Positions 7,690 through 16,040 of a stretch of DNA of 36,252 bases are shown here, in pieces (the stretch's first letter is position 1; the number at the start of each line of letters is the position of its first letter). This stretch comes from Lachnospiraceae bacterium (GTDB lineage Bacteria > Bacillota > Clostridia > Lachnospirales > Lachnospiraceae). The DNA is taken from NCBI GenBank assembly GCA_017623295.1, contig JAGAPK010000046.1, positions 1 to 36,252 of the forward strand, read 5' to 3'. A program made the translations under genes and the position numbers. The notes below the pieces were generated by a model. That model searched no databases and was not told where the DNA came from. It saw only the letters and a program-made list of their open reading frames with translations.

Positions 7690-9879
7690 ATGAGTAGTTT
7701 GTTAGAAGCACCGAATACCGATAAATTGAACTTTGGAGAGGAATACAAGCCGGTCAAGAAAGTCAAAGTAATTAAAAAAGATGGCAGTCTGGAAGTGTTC
7801 AATGTTCAAAAAGTAATTGATGCTGTAGGAAAAAGTGCTTATCGTGCTCTGACAAAATTTACAGAAGAAGAAAAAAGGCATATCTGTCAGACGGTAGTAA
7901 ATCGAGTAGATGAATTGGAAGAAACAGAGATTCCGATTCAGATTATGCACAATATTGTAGAGAGTGCATTGGAAGAGGTAAAGCCGATTGTAGCAAAGAG
8001 CTACCGGGATTATCGTAATTATAAGCAGGATTTTGTTCGTATGATGGATGATGTCTATAAGAAGAGTCAGTCCATTATGTATATTGGTGACAAAGAAAAT
8101 GCCAATACTGACAGTGCTCTTGTTTCTACGAAGAGAAGTCTTATTTTTAATCAGTTTAATAAAGAGTTATATCAGAAATTTTTCATGACAACAGAAGAAA
8201 TTCAGGCATGTCGTGATGGTTATATTTATGTACATGATATGTCTGCCAGAAGAGATACCATGAACTGCTGCTTATTCAATGTAGCAGAGGTGCTCAAAGG
8301 TGGTTTTGAAATGGGTAATATCTGGTACAACGAGCCGAAAACTCTGGATGTTGCCTTTGATGTTATCGGTGATATTGTACTGAGTGCTGCATCTCAGCAG
8401 TATGGTGGATTCACAGTACCTGAAGTAGATAAAATTCTGGAACCATACGCTGAAAAATCTTACAAACGGAATCTTGAAAAATATGCACGTCTTGGTATTG
8501 ATAAAGAAACTGCAGAGGCAGAAGCTTTGGCAGATGTGAAGAAAGAATTTGAACAGGGATTCCAAGGATGGGAATATAAATTTAATACCGTAGCGAGCAG
8601 TCGCGGTGATTACCCTTTTATCACAGTGACAGCAGGTATTGGAACGGGAAGATTTGCGAAATTGGCGACAATTACCATGTTAAATGTACGTCGTAAAGGT
8701 CAGGGTAAGAAAGAATGCAAGAAACCGGTATTATTCCCGAAGATTGTTTTCTTATATGATGAAAATTTACATGGACCGGGTAAAGAACTGGAAGATGTTT
8801 TTGAAGCCGGTGTAGAATGTTCTGCAAAGACGATGTATCCGGATTGGTTAAGCCTTACCGGTAAAGGTTATATTGCAAGCATGTATAAGCAGTATGGCAA
8901 AGTTATTTCTCCTATGGGATGCCGTGCGTTCCTTTCTCCTTGGTATGAAAGAGGCGGTATGCATCCGGCAGATGAGAATGATACTCCGGTTTTTGTCGGT
9001 AGATTTAATATTGGTGCAGTATCTTTGCATTTACCGATGATTCTTGCGAAAGCTCGTCAGGAAGGCAAAGATTTCTATGAAGTTCTGGATTATTATTTGA
9101 ACTTAATCAGACAGCTTCATATCAGAACCTATGCGTATTTAGGTGAAATGAGAGCATCTACGAATCCGCTTGCTTATTGTGAAGGTGGTTTCCTGGGTGG
9201 ACATTTACAGCTTCATGATAAAATCAAACCAATTTTAAAAACTGCTACGGCAAGTTTTGGTATTACTGCATTTAATGAATTGCAGGAGTTGTACAATGGC
9301 AAATCTCTGGTAGAAGATGGACAGTTTGCTCTTGAAGTATTAGAGCACATCAATAAAAAGATTGCTGAATTTAAAGAAGAAGATGGTAATTTATATGCGA
9401 TTTACGGAACTCCGGCAGAAAATCTCTGTGGTTTGCAGGTAAAACAGTTCCGTGCAAAATATGGTATTGTGGAAGGCGTTTCCGATAAAGAATATGTATC
9501 AAACAGTTTTCACTGCCATGTAACAGAGGATATTACCCCAATCGAGAAGCAGGATCTGGAATATCGTTTCTGGGAGCTTGCTAATGGTGGCAAAATCCAA
9601 TATGTAAAATATCCGATTGATTATAATATCGAGGCAATTAAAACGCTGATTAGACGTGCTATGGATATGGGCTTTTACGAAGGAGTCAACTTGTCCTTGG
9701 CATATTGTGATGATTGCGGTCATCAGGAACTGGAAATGGATGAATGTCCGGTCTGCGGCAGCCGTAATCTGACAAAAATCGATAGAATGAACGGATATCT
9801 TGCTTATTCCCGTGTACATGGAGATACCAGACTGAGTGATGCCAAAATGGCAGAAATAGCAGAAAGGAAGAGCATGTAA
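7690..9879 (+). CDS. nrdD: Anaerobic ribonucleoside-triphosphate reductase (class III, glycyl radical)
   Basis: Reduces ribonucleoside triphosphates to dNTPs without oxygen. The 729-residue protein has an N-terminal ATP-cone (about 20-110; KVIKKDGSLEVFNVQKVIDAVG), the allosteric overall-activity site. The catalytic barrel carries cysteines at 193/194 (MNCCLFN) and C411 (MGCRAF). A zinc site is formed by C673, C676, C686 and C689. The C-terminal RMNGY places the radical glycine at G702. ATG 7690 has gaagaggag upstream; an ATG at 7639 would make the leader's second operator coding and has no ribosome binding site. nrdG follows by 4 nt. Regulation is probably by the promoter and paired NrdR-like boxes upstream, plus dATP at the cone. 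Confidence 0.97.
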   Translation: MSSLLEAPNTDKLNFGEEYKPVKKVKVIKKDGSLEVFNVQKVIDAVGKSAYRALTKFTEEEKRHICQTVVNRVDELEETEIPIQIMHNIVESALEEVKPIVAKSYRDYRNYKQDFVRMMDDVYKKSQSIMYIGDKENANTDSALVSTKRSLIFNQFNKELYQKFFMTTEEIQACRDGYIYVHDMSARRDTMNCCLFNVAEVLKGGFEMGNIWYNEPKTLDVAFDVIGDIVLSAASQQYGGFTVPEVDKILEPYAEKSYKRNLEKYARLGIDKETAEAEALADVKKEFEQGFQGWEYKFNTVASSRGDYPFITVTAGIGTGRFAKLATITMLNVRRKGQGKKECKKPVLFPKIVFLYDENLHGPGKELEDVFEAGVECSAKTMYPDWLSLTGKGYIASMYKQYGKVISPMGCRAFLSPWYERGGMHPADENDTPVFVGRFNIGAVSLHLPMILAKARQEGKDFYEVLDYYLNLIRQLHIRTYAYLGEMRASTNPLAYCEGGFLGGHLQLHDKIKPILKTATASFGITAFNELQELYNGKSLVEDGQFALEVLEHINKKIAEFKEEDGNLYAIYGTPAENLCGLQVKQFRAKYGIVEGVSDKEYVSNSFHCHVTEDITPIEKQDLEYRFWELANGGKIQYVKYPIDYNIEAIKTLIRRAMDMGFYEGVNLSLAYCDDCGHQELEMDECPVCGSRNLTKIDRMNGYLAYSRVHGDTRLSDAKMAEIAERKSM

Positions 9880-9883
9880 GGAA

Positions 9884-10393
9884 ATGAGATATCACAATAT
9901 TACCAAAGACGATATGTTAAATGGCGATGGGTTACGTGTCGTGCTGTGGGTGGCAGGCTGTAATCATTGTTGTAAGGAATGTCAGAATCCTATTACATGG
10001 GATCCTGACGGCGGATTGTTATTTGATGAAGCTGCAAAAGAAGAAATTTTTGAACAGTTAGATAAATCTTATATTTCCGGCATTACTTTTTCGGGCGGAG
10101 ACCCGCTGCATCCATCCAATCGACTGGATGTAAGAAATCTGATGGCAGAAATTAAAGAAAAATATCCGAGCAAGACGATATGGCTTTATACCGGAGATGT
10201 ATGGGAAAATGTGTTACATTATCCGTCTATGAAATATATAGATGTTCTGGTAGATGGAGAGTTTGTGGTAGAACAGAAAGATACGAAGCTTCTCTGGAAA
10301 GGAAGCAAGAACCAGAGAGTTATTGATGTAAAGAAAACTCTGGCACAGACAGACCCAACGACACCGATTTTACATTGCGGTGATTATTCATAA
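9884..10393 (+). CDS. nrdG: Anaerobic ribonucleotide reductase-activating protein (radical SAM)
   Basis: Radical SAM activase that makes the glycyl radical on NrdD. The 169-residue protein has the [4Fe-4S] motif C26-x3-C30-x2-C33 in [13 protein letters not shown], and the SAM-binding GGDP motif in FSGGDPLHP. Length is typical for NrdG. The start ATG lies 4 nt after nrdD; the likely Shine-Dalgarno is agaaagg within the end of nrdD, although an aagg is also found 3 nt upstream. The pair forms one functional unit with dut just downstream. Confidence 0.96.
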   Translation: MRYHNITKDDMLNGDGLRVVLWVAGCNHCCKECQNPITWDPDGGLLFDEAAKEEIFEQLDKSYISGITFSGGDPLHPSNRLDVRNLMAEIKEKYPSKTIWLYTGDVWENVLHYPSMKYIDVLVDGEFVVEQKDTKLLWKGSKNQRVIDVKKTLAQTDPTTPILHCGDYS

Positions 10394-10410
10394 GCATATT
10401 GGAGAGCAAA

Positions 10411-10845
10411 ATGGAAACAATTAAAATCAAATATTTTACAGACAAAATAGAAAAACTGACTTATATTGACGGCAAATCAGACTGGATTGATTTGCGTGCA
10501 GCGGAAGATATTACCTTGAAAAAAGGCGAATTTAAGCTGATTCCGTTAGGTGTTGCAATGGAACTGCCAAAAGGGTATGAAGCGCATGTAGTACCAAGAA
10601 GTTCAACATTTAAGAATTATGGTATTATTCAGACAAATCATCAGGGCGTTATTGATTGTTCTTATTGTGGAGATAATGATCAGTGGTTTATGCCGGTATA
10701 TGCAGTTCGTGATACGGAAATTCATGTAAATGACAGGGTGTGTCAGTTCCGTATTATGGAAAATCAACCGAAAATTGTATTCGATGAAGTAGCAAGTCTG
10801 GATAATGCAGATCGTGGTGGACACGGAAGCACCGGAAAACAGTAA
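10411..10845 (+). CDS. dut: Trimeric-type dUTP diphosphatase family protein
   Basis: Hydrolyses dUTP to dUMP and pyrophosphate, keeping uracil out of DNA and supplying dTMP synthesis. The 144-residue protein shows the trimeric dUTPase motifs in order: motif 1 near IDLRAA, motif 2 [11 protein letters not shown], motif 3 [12 protein letters not shown] with the catalytic Asp, motif 4 VCQFRI and motif 5 RGGHGSTG. In motif 5 the usual aromatic (GFGSTG) is replaced by His. ATG 10411 follows ggagag at 10401-10406; the TTG at 10399 overlaps no usable site. Position after nrdD-nrdG fits a shared role in dNTP balance. A dCTP deaminase-type activity is less likely but is the other branch of this fold. 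Confidence 0.88.
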   Translation: METIKIKYFTDKIEKLTYIDGKSDWIDLRAAEDITLKKGEFKLIPLGVAMELPKGYEAHVVPRSSTFKNYGIIQTNHQGVIDCSYCGDNDQWFMPVYAVRDTEIHVNDRVCQFRIMENQPKIVFDEVASLDNADRGGHGSTGKQ

Positions 10846-10861
10846 AAATATGGAATAATTA

Positions 10862-10908
10862 ACTCCTTGCAGGACATACTAAGAAAAATGTCTTGGAAGG
10901 AGTTTTTG
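10862..10908 (+). terminator. Terminator of the nrd-dut operon, overlapping the next ribosome binding site
   Basis: Bases 10862-10877 pair with 10888-10903 in 15 of 16 positions (one G-G mismatch, one G-T), with a 10-nt loop and then TTTTTG. The 3' arm contains GGAAGGAG (10895-10902), the Shine-Dalgarno of the downstream germination gene, so read-through RNA would hide that site. Confidence 0.75.
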
Positions 10909-10911
10909 TTT

Positions 10912-12327
10912 GTGCAAAATAAAATGACTACATCAATCGAAGAAAATATGAAATATCTGGCAGATAGATTAAGGCCGGATGCAAGTTTTGATATAGTATA
11001 TCGTGTTATTGAAGTGGGTGGAAGACAGGCATGTATATATTTTGTCGATGGATTCTGTAAGGATGAATTGATGATGAAATTATTACAATATTTTATTGAT
11101 ATGAAGCCGGAGAATTTGCCGCAAAGTGCATATGAAATGGCGAAAAAGGCCACCCCGTATGTCGAAGTGGATTTAAAGGATGACTGGGAAGATATTGTAT
11201 ACAATATACTATCCGGTGTTTTTGCGCTATTTATTGATGGATATGATAGGTGTGTTTTATTAGATTCCAGAACCTATCCGGCAAGAGGCGTGCAAGAGCC
11301 GGAAAAAGATAAGACTTTGCGTGGTTCCAAAGATGGATTTGTGGAAACAGTAGTCTTTAATACAGCCTTGATTCGTCGAAGAATTCGAAGTTCTGATTTG
11401 CGCATGGAAATGATGAATGCCGGTAAAAGTTCCAGAACTGACATTGTGATTTGTTATATGGATAATCGTGTAGACCATGAATTTTTGAATAAAATTAGGA
11501 AAAGAATTTCAGAGATAAAAGTGGATGCTTTAACGATGAATCAGGAAAGTCTGGCAGAGTGCCTTTACAAGCGAAACTGGTTTAACCCGTTTCCAAAATT
11601 TAAATTTACAGAACGACCGGATACTGCAGCGGCTCAGATTTTGGAGGGTGACATTGTTGTTCTGGTAGATAATTCGCCTTCTGCAATGATTGTACCAACA
11701 TCTATTTTTGATATTTTAGAAGAGGCGGACGATTATTATTTCCCACCGGTTACAGGAACGTACTTGAGATTAGCCCGTTTTCTGATTGGAATTATGACAT
11801 ATATATTGACACCAACATTTTTATTATTAATACAAAATCCGGATTGGATACCGGAAAGCTTTCGGTTCATCATGCTAAAGGAAGAATCGAACATTCCGTT
11901 GATTGTACAGTTTCTTGTATTGGAATTGGCAATTGACGGGCTGAAATTGGCAGCAATTAACACACCGAATATGTTAAGTACACCACTTAGTGTTATGGCG
12001 GCTCTTGTTTTGGGAGAATTCTCGGTTAACAGTGGCTGGTTCAACTCGGAGGTTCTTTTATATATGGCCTTTGTTGCAATTGCAAATTATACGCAGTCAA
12101 GCTATGAATTGGGGTATGCACTTAAATTTATGAGAATCATTAATTTGATTCTGACTACTATTTTTGGAATATATGGGTATATTGCAGCAATTATTATTCT
12201 GATTGTGTCAATTGTAGGAAATAAAACATTGTCGAACAAGAGTTATATTTATCCAATTTTACCCCTTAATCCAAGACAGCTTGCGAAACGTTTGTTCCGT
12301 TTGCGCTTACCAGAGGCCAAAGAATAA
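10912..12327 (+). CDS. Spore germination protein, GerA family (SpoVAF-like)
   Basis: Membrane protein of the GerA A-subunit/SpoVAF family, which sits in the inner spore membrane and takes part in germinant response and DPA/ion release. The 471-residue protein has the soluble N-terminal half (1 to about 275), including FVDGFCKDELM, the segment SRTDIVICYMDNRVD and the ILEGDIVVLVDNSPSAMIVP block. Four to five hydrophobic segments follow (about 295-455). The style RPDASFDIVYR points to SpoVAF rather than GerAA. No spoVAD/AE or gerB/gerC partner lies nearby. GTG 10912 is the likely start, 9 nt after GGAAGGAG; ATG 10924 is an alternative. A forespore (SigG) promoter would be expected, but I could not find a convincing one. 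Confidence 0.85.
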   Translation: MQNKMTTSIEENMKYLADRLRPDASFDIVYRVIEVGGRQACIYFVDGFCKDELMMKLLQYFIDMKPENLPQSAYEMAKKATPYVEVDLKDDWEDIVYNILSGVFALFIDGYDRCVLLDSRTYPARGVQEPEKDKTLRGSKDGFVETVVFNTALIRRRIRSSDLRMEMMNAGKSSRTDIVICYMDNRVDHEFLNKIRKRISEIKVDALTMNQESLAECLYKRNWFNPFPKFKFTERPDTAAAQILEGDIVVLVDNSPSAMIVPTSIFDILEEADDYYFPPVTGTYLRLARFLIGIMTYILTPTFLLLIQNPDWIPESFRFIMLKEESNIPLIVQFLVLELAIDGLKLAAINTPNMLSTPLSVMAALVLGEFSVNSGWFNSEVLLYMAFVAIANYTQSSYELGYALKFMRIINLILTTIFGIYGYIAAIIILIVSIVGNKTLSNKSYIYPILPLNPRQLAKRLFRLRLPEAKE

Positions 12328-12384
12328 TAAGATGTAAAGTTTTTGTCTGATGGAATAAAAATAATATTATATTAGACTAATTTG

Positions 12385-12440
12385 TTAAGCTAAAATAAAA
12401 GTTAAAAGATTAAGCATATTTTAACTATATTTTAGCTTAA
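12385..12440. repeat. AT-rich near-perfect inverted repeat
   Basis: The arm 12385-12407 (beginning TTAAGCTAAAATA and ending GTTAAAA) is nearly the reverse complement of 12419-12440, with an 11-nt loop and one small offset in the middle. No T-run follows on either strand, so it is not a typical terminator. It sits in a 320-bp AT-rich gap (12328-12647) between the germination gene and the carbohydrate operon, about 60 bp upstream of the putative -35. An operator or the end of the upstream transcript are both possible. Confidence 0.65.
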
Positions 12441-12498
12441 AATTATGTAATTAATTTTGTGCAATATGTACAAATGAAGTAAAAACAATAGGTTTCCC

Positions 12499-12527
12499 TT
12501 GTCAATTATATAAATAAATAGTAAAAT
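12499..12527 (+). promoter_or_regulatory. Promoter of the SGNH-MCP-GH1/ManA operon
   Basis: A -35 TTGTCA (12499-12504) and a -10 TAAAAT (12522-12527) are spaced by 17 bp. The leader to the SGNH start codon would be about 115 nt and is very AT-rich. Confidence 0.68.
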
Positions 12528-12575
12528 GACAGTAAAGTAAATATAATTTTTATAGAAATTTACAATTTTAACAAA

Positions 12576-12593
12576 AAGCTAAAAAAAGTTAAA
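12576..12593 (+). repeat. Partial copy of the upstream inverted-repeat arm
   Basis: The 18-nt AAGCT-A7-GTTAAA segment repeats the ends of the arm at 12387-12406 with a 2-nt shorter A/T centre. It lies downstream of the predicted transcription start. The preceding TTTAAC (12567-12572) is the complement of its GTTAAA end, so a small hairpin is also possible. Repetition on both sides of the promoter hints at a binding site, but low-complexity AT sequence makes chance likely. Confidence 0.35.
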
Positions 12594-12647
12594 TTTACTT
12601 AAAAAACAAAGAAACAGGAAAAAGTATGATTATCAGGAGGAAAAGCA

Positions 12648-13763
12648 ATGGCGTATAACGTTCATGCAGAGAATGGTTGGGTAAACAGGGGGAATCTGTA
12701 CCGGATGAAGGAACTAATGAAACGTGCCGAAGCGGGAGATAGAATGACATTAACTTTTTTGGGTGGTTCTATTACGCAGGGTTCCGTTTCATCTCAGTAT
12801 ACTAATTGCTATGCATATCTTGTATTTGACTGGTTTGTGAAAAAATTCCCGAAGACAGCTTTTACTTATGTTAATGCCGGGGTGGGTGGAACAACTTCAC
12901 AGTTTGGCACAGCAAGAGCGGAAGAAGATATACTTTCCTATAAACCGGATTTTACAATTATTGAATTTTCCGTAAATGATGATAATACTGATTTTTTCAA
13001 AGAAACCTATGAAGGACTGGTAAGAAAGATATATGGCAGTAAATATGAGCCGGCAGTCTTATTGGTACATAATATCTGCTATGATACAGGAATCAGCGCA
13101 GAGGAGAAGCACAGAGAAATCGGAACATATTATGATTTGCCAAGTGTCAGTATGAAGGAGACAATATATCCGGAAGTTGTTTCGGGAGCGATTCCGGTTA
13201 GAGAAATAACACCCGATGATTTGCATCCGAATACAGAAGGGCATGCCTTACTGGCAGAAGTAATTACAGATTTTCTGGAAAAAGTATATGAACAGAAGGA
13301 TGAACCGGAAGAAAAGGTGTTAATGCCTCAAAAAGCTGTTACCGCTAATGCATATGAGAAGGCTAAACGTCACCAGAATTATAATTCAGAGCCGGTTTGT
13401 AATGGATTTGAAGCGGATTATACATTGAAGAAATATGTAAATGATATGTTTCGTGGCGGTTATGTGGCTTCGGAACAAGGAGCAAGTATTAAATTTGAAA
13501 TTGAAGGTACCGAAATTGCAGTTCAATATCGCAAATCGGTAAATAAACCGGCTCCGATAGCGGTTGCAATTGTAGATGACGATGAAAAAAATGCAATTAT
13601 TTTGGATGCGAATTTTGAAGAGACATGGGGAGATTGTTTATATATTGAAACAATTGCTAAGCATATCGAAGATAAGAAGCATACGGTTGAAGTGAAACTG
13701 ATAGAAACACATGAAGATGATGTGGTTCCTTTTTATCTGGTATCCATCATTTCATCGCATTAA
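12648..13763 (+). CDS. SGNH/GDSL-family hydrolase, probable carbohydrate esterase
   Basis: The 371-residue protein has the SGNH blocks: block I LGGSITQG with S41 as nucleophile, block II NAGVGGTTS (G80), block III FSVNDD (N110) and block V PDDLHPN with D190 and H193. After residue about 240 comes a second domain (to 371) rich in strand-like segments, which I cannot name. There is no signal peptide, so it should act in the cytoplasm. Its place in an operon with a beta-glucosidase/mannose-6-phosphate isomerase suggests removal of acetyl or other acyl groups from imported oligosaccharides; that substrate is inference. Start ATG 12648 has a strong aggagg at 12635-12640. Confidence 0.85.
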   Translation: MAYNVHAENGWVNRGNLYRMKELMKRAEAGDRMTLTFLGGSITQGSVSSQYTNCYAYLVFDWFVKKFPKTAFTYVNAGVGGTTSQFGTARAEEDILSYKPDFTIIEFSVNDDNTDFFKETYEGLVRKIYGSKYEPAVLLVHNICYDTGISAEEKHREIGTYYDLPSVSMKETIYPEVVSGAIPVREITPDDLHPNTEGHALLAEVITDFLEKVYEQKDEPEEKVLMPQKAVTANAYEKAKRHQNYNSEPVCNGFEADYTLKKYVNDMFRGGYVASEQGASIKFEIEGTEIAVQYRKSVNKPAPIAVAIVDDDEKNAIILDANFEETWGDCLYIETIAKHIEDKKHTVEVKLIETHEDDVVPFYLVSIISSH

Positions 13764-13787
13764 AAGCTTCGAGATAGGAGGTACTGT

Positions 13788-16016
13788 ATGAAAAGTGAAA
13801 AGAAGTTGAAATTTCCAAAAGTATCGAAAGAACCAAAGGAGCCTAAGGCAACAAAAGAGTCAAAAGAACTAAAAGAGTCAAAGAAAGCAAAAGCAATTAA
13901 ATTGCCTAAAGTTGAAAAAACAGCAAAACAGCCAAAAGATAAAAATACTAAAAATACAAAAGCTGCTGAAAAAATAGCGGGATTATTATCTTCTGAGAAA
14001 AATGGAAAGATTAAGACATCTTTGACACTGGCGTTTGCAGTTCCGATTGCGCTGATTGTTCTGCTTGGTATTGTGTGTTATCAGACTGCTTCAAATGGTA
14101 TTAAAACAGAGGCAGAAAAATCTACAGAAGATACCGTAAGTGCTATGGGAGACTATATGGAACTTCTGTGTGATACTGTAGAAACTCGAGTTGTAGAAAT
14201 TATTAACAATGAAAGTTTTGAGAAATATTATCACAAATATTATAAGAAGAATGATTCTGAATCCATGAATTATTACAAAGCGGCCAAAACAGCATTGATT
14301 ACCATGAAAGGAAGCTGTGATTACCTGGAATCTTTTTATGTGTTTGCTGAAAATGGAAATCCGCTTACTTCTACATCTGCGGTAATTCCAAATACAGCAT
14401 ACACAGAGGTTATGGAATCTGGAGAAGTAGAAGGTGTATCAAAATCAATTGGTGTCTGGAGAGGAAATCATCCGGCATTAGATGCTAACACAGATATGTC
14501 AACAGAGGATTACGGTATTGCTTATACAAAACATTTCGCGAAAGACAATGGTTTAGTTGTTATTGATATTCGAAAAGATACAATTGAAACATTTTTGGAC
14601 ACGATTGATTGCGGCGAAGATGGATATGCAGCATTGATTACTTCTGATGGAAGAGAAATCAAAAATTCAACAGCATCTACGACAGAAGATGTTTTTGTTG
14701 GAAACAGTTTTATGGATAAAGCATGGGAAGCAGAAGAAACCGGACATTCCTATGTCAGATATCATGGTAAAAAATATCTTTTTACATATACACCAATTGG
14801 TGATACTGAAATGTTAATTTGTGCATTAATTCCGCAGAGCACTGTATTAGCAAGAGTATCCGCCATTCGAAACGTTACAATTCTTATTGTAATTCTGGCA
14901 TGTATTATCGCATTTTTTATTGGTAATAAAATGTCGGATGGCATTAGTAAAGAGGTAAAGAACACCGTAAAAGGTTTGCAAAAAGTAGCTAATGGTGATT
15001 TGACAGTTGCTTTTGAATCCAAGAGAAATGATGAATTTAAAGTATTGTCCAATAGTGTAAATCTTACGCTTCAAAGTATTCGTAAGGTATTGGAAGATAT
15101 GCATGTCTTTGGAGAAAAAGTAAAGGGAACGTCCGATCATCTGGCATACACAACAGATGATATGGTTGAATCCATGAGTAATATTAATACTGCAGTAGAA
15201 GAAGTCGGACATGGTGTTGTGGAACAGGCATCTGATACAGAACATGTTTTAAAGATGGTATCAGAATTTTCTAAAATTATGAATGAAGTAAATGTGAACA
15301 CCATAGAAATGCAGAAGTCTGCCCAGACCGCAATTGAAACATCTAACAAAGGTCAGACACTTGTTGCAGAACTGAATGAGAAATCTTCACAGACAGTACA
15401 TATTACCAATGTATTAACTGAAAATATCAATGATGTGCAGATCCGTTCAAAAGATATTGGAAGTATTGTAGATACGATTAATGCGATTGCACAGCAGACA
15501 AACTTGTTATCTTTAAATGCTTCTATTGAGGCTGCGAGAGCCGGGGAACACGGAAGAGGTTTCTCAGTGGTGGCAGAAGAAATCCGTAAATTGGCTGATC
15601 AGTCTATGGAAGCCGGAAACGAAATTAAACATATTGTAGAAAACATTCAAAAGACGACAGCTGTTACAACAGAATCTGCGAAAGAAGCAGAAGAAATTAT
15701 GCGCCTGCAGGTTGAGAATATAGAAGATACAGTAGCTGTATTTGGTGAAATTAAAAATGCAGTAGATGCTTTGGTAAGCGGTTTGTCAAATGTTGCAAAA
15801 CAGATGGAATATATGATAGAGGATAAAGACAAGATTTTATCTTCTGTACAAAGTATTTCGGCAGTATCGGAGGAAGCGGCTGCTTCTACCGAAGAAGTAT
15901 CTGCAACGGTTACAAATCAGTTAGAAGAAGTAAGAAAACTTGCAGAAGAAGTAGAAAAATTAAGCATTCAGGCAGGAGAACTGGAAAACTCTATGCAGAA
16001 ATTCATTTTAGAGTAG
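13788..16016 (+). CDS. Methyl-accepting chemotaxis protein with lysine-rich N-terminal extension
   Basis: Transmembrane chemoreceptor of 742 residues that should signal through CheW/CheA. Residues 1 to about 75 are a charged cytoplasmic extension built of short K-E-P-K/K-E-S-K repeats. TM1 is at about 79-99, an extracytoplasmic sensor (Cache-like in layout) at about 100-355, TM2 at about 360-381, HAMP at about 382-436, and the long signalling coiled coil to the end. The conserved hairpin tip ([21 protein letters not shown]) is near 567-590. No CheR-tethering pentapeptide ends the protein. It starts 24 nt after the SGNH gene, with an aggagg at 13775-13780, and ends 24 nt before the glucosidase, so it may sense a sugar or breakdown product used by its neighbours. 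Confidence 0.93.
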   Translation: MKSEKKLKFPKVSKEPKEPKATKESKELKESKKAKAIKLPKVEKTAKQPKDKNTKNTKAAEKIAGLLSSEKNGKIKTSLTLAFAVPIALIVLLGIVCYQTASNGIKTEAEKSTEDTVSAMGDYMELLCDTVETRVVEIINNESFEKYYHKYYKKNDSESMNYYKAAKTALITMKGSCDYLESFYVFAENGNPLTSTSAVIPNTAYTEVMESGEVEGVSKSIGVWRGNHPALDANTDMSTEDYGIAYTKHFAKDNGLVVIDIRKDTIETFLDTIDCGEDGYAALITSDGREIKNSTASTTEDVFVGNSFMDKAWEAEETGHSYVRYHGKKYLFTYTPIGDTEMLICALIPQSTVLARVSAIRNVTILIVILACIIAFFIGNKMSDGISKEVKNTVKGLQKVANGDLTVAFESKRNDEFKVLSNSVNLTLQSIRKVLEDMHVFGEKVKGTSDHLAYTTDDMVESMSNINTAVEEVGHGVVEQASDTEHVLKMVSEFSKIMNEVNVNTIEMQKSAQTAIETSNKGQTLVAELNEKSSQTVHITNVLTENINDVQIRSKDIGSIVDTINAIAQQTNLLSLNASIEAARAGEHGRGFSVVAEEIRKLADQSMEAGNEIKHIVENIQKTTAVTTESAKEAEEIMRLQVENIEDTVAVFGEIKNAVDALVSGLSNVAKQMEYMIEDKDKILSSVQSISAVSEEAAASTEEVSATVTNQLEEVRKLAEEVEKLSIQAGELENSMQKFILE

Positions 16017-16040
16017 AACTTATAACAAGGAGATAGTATT

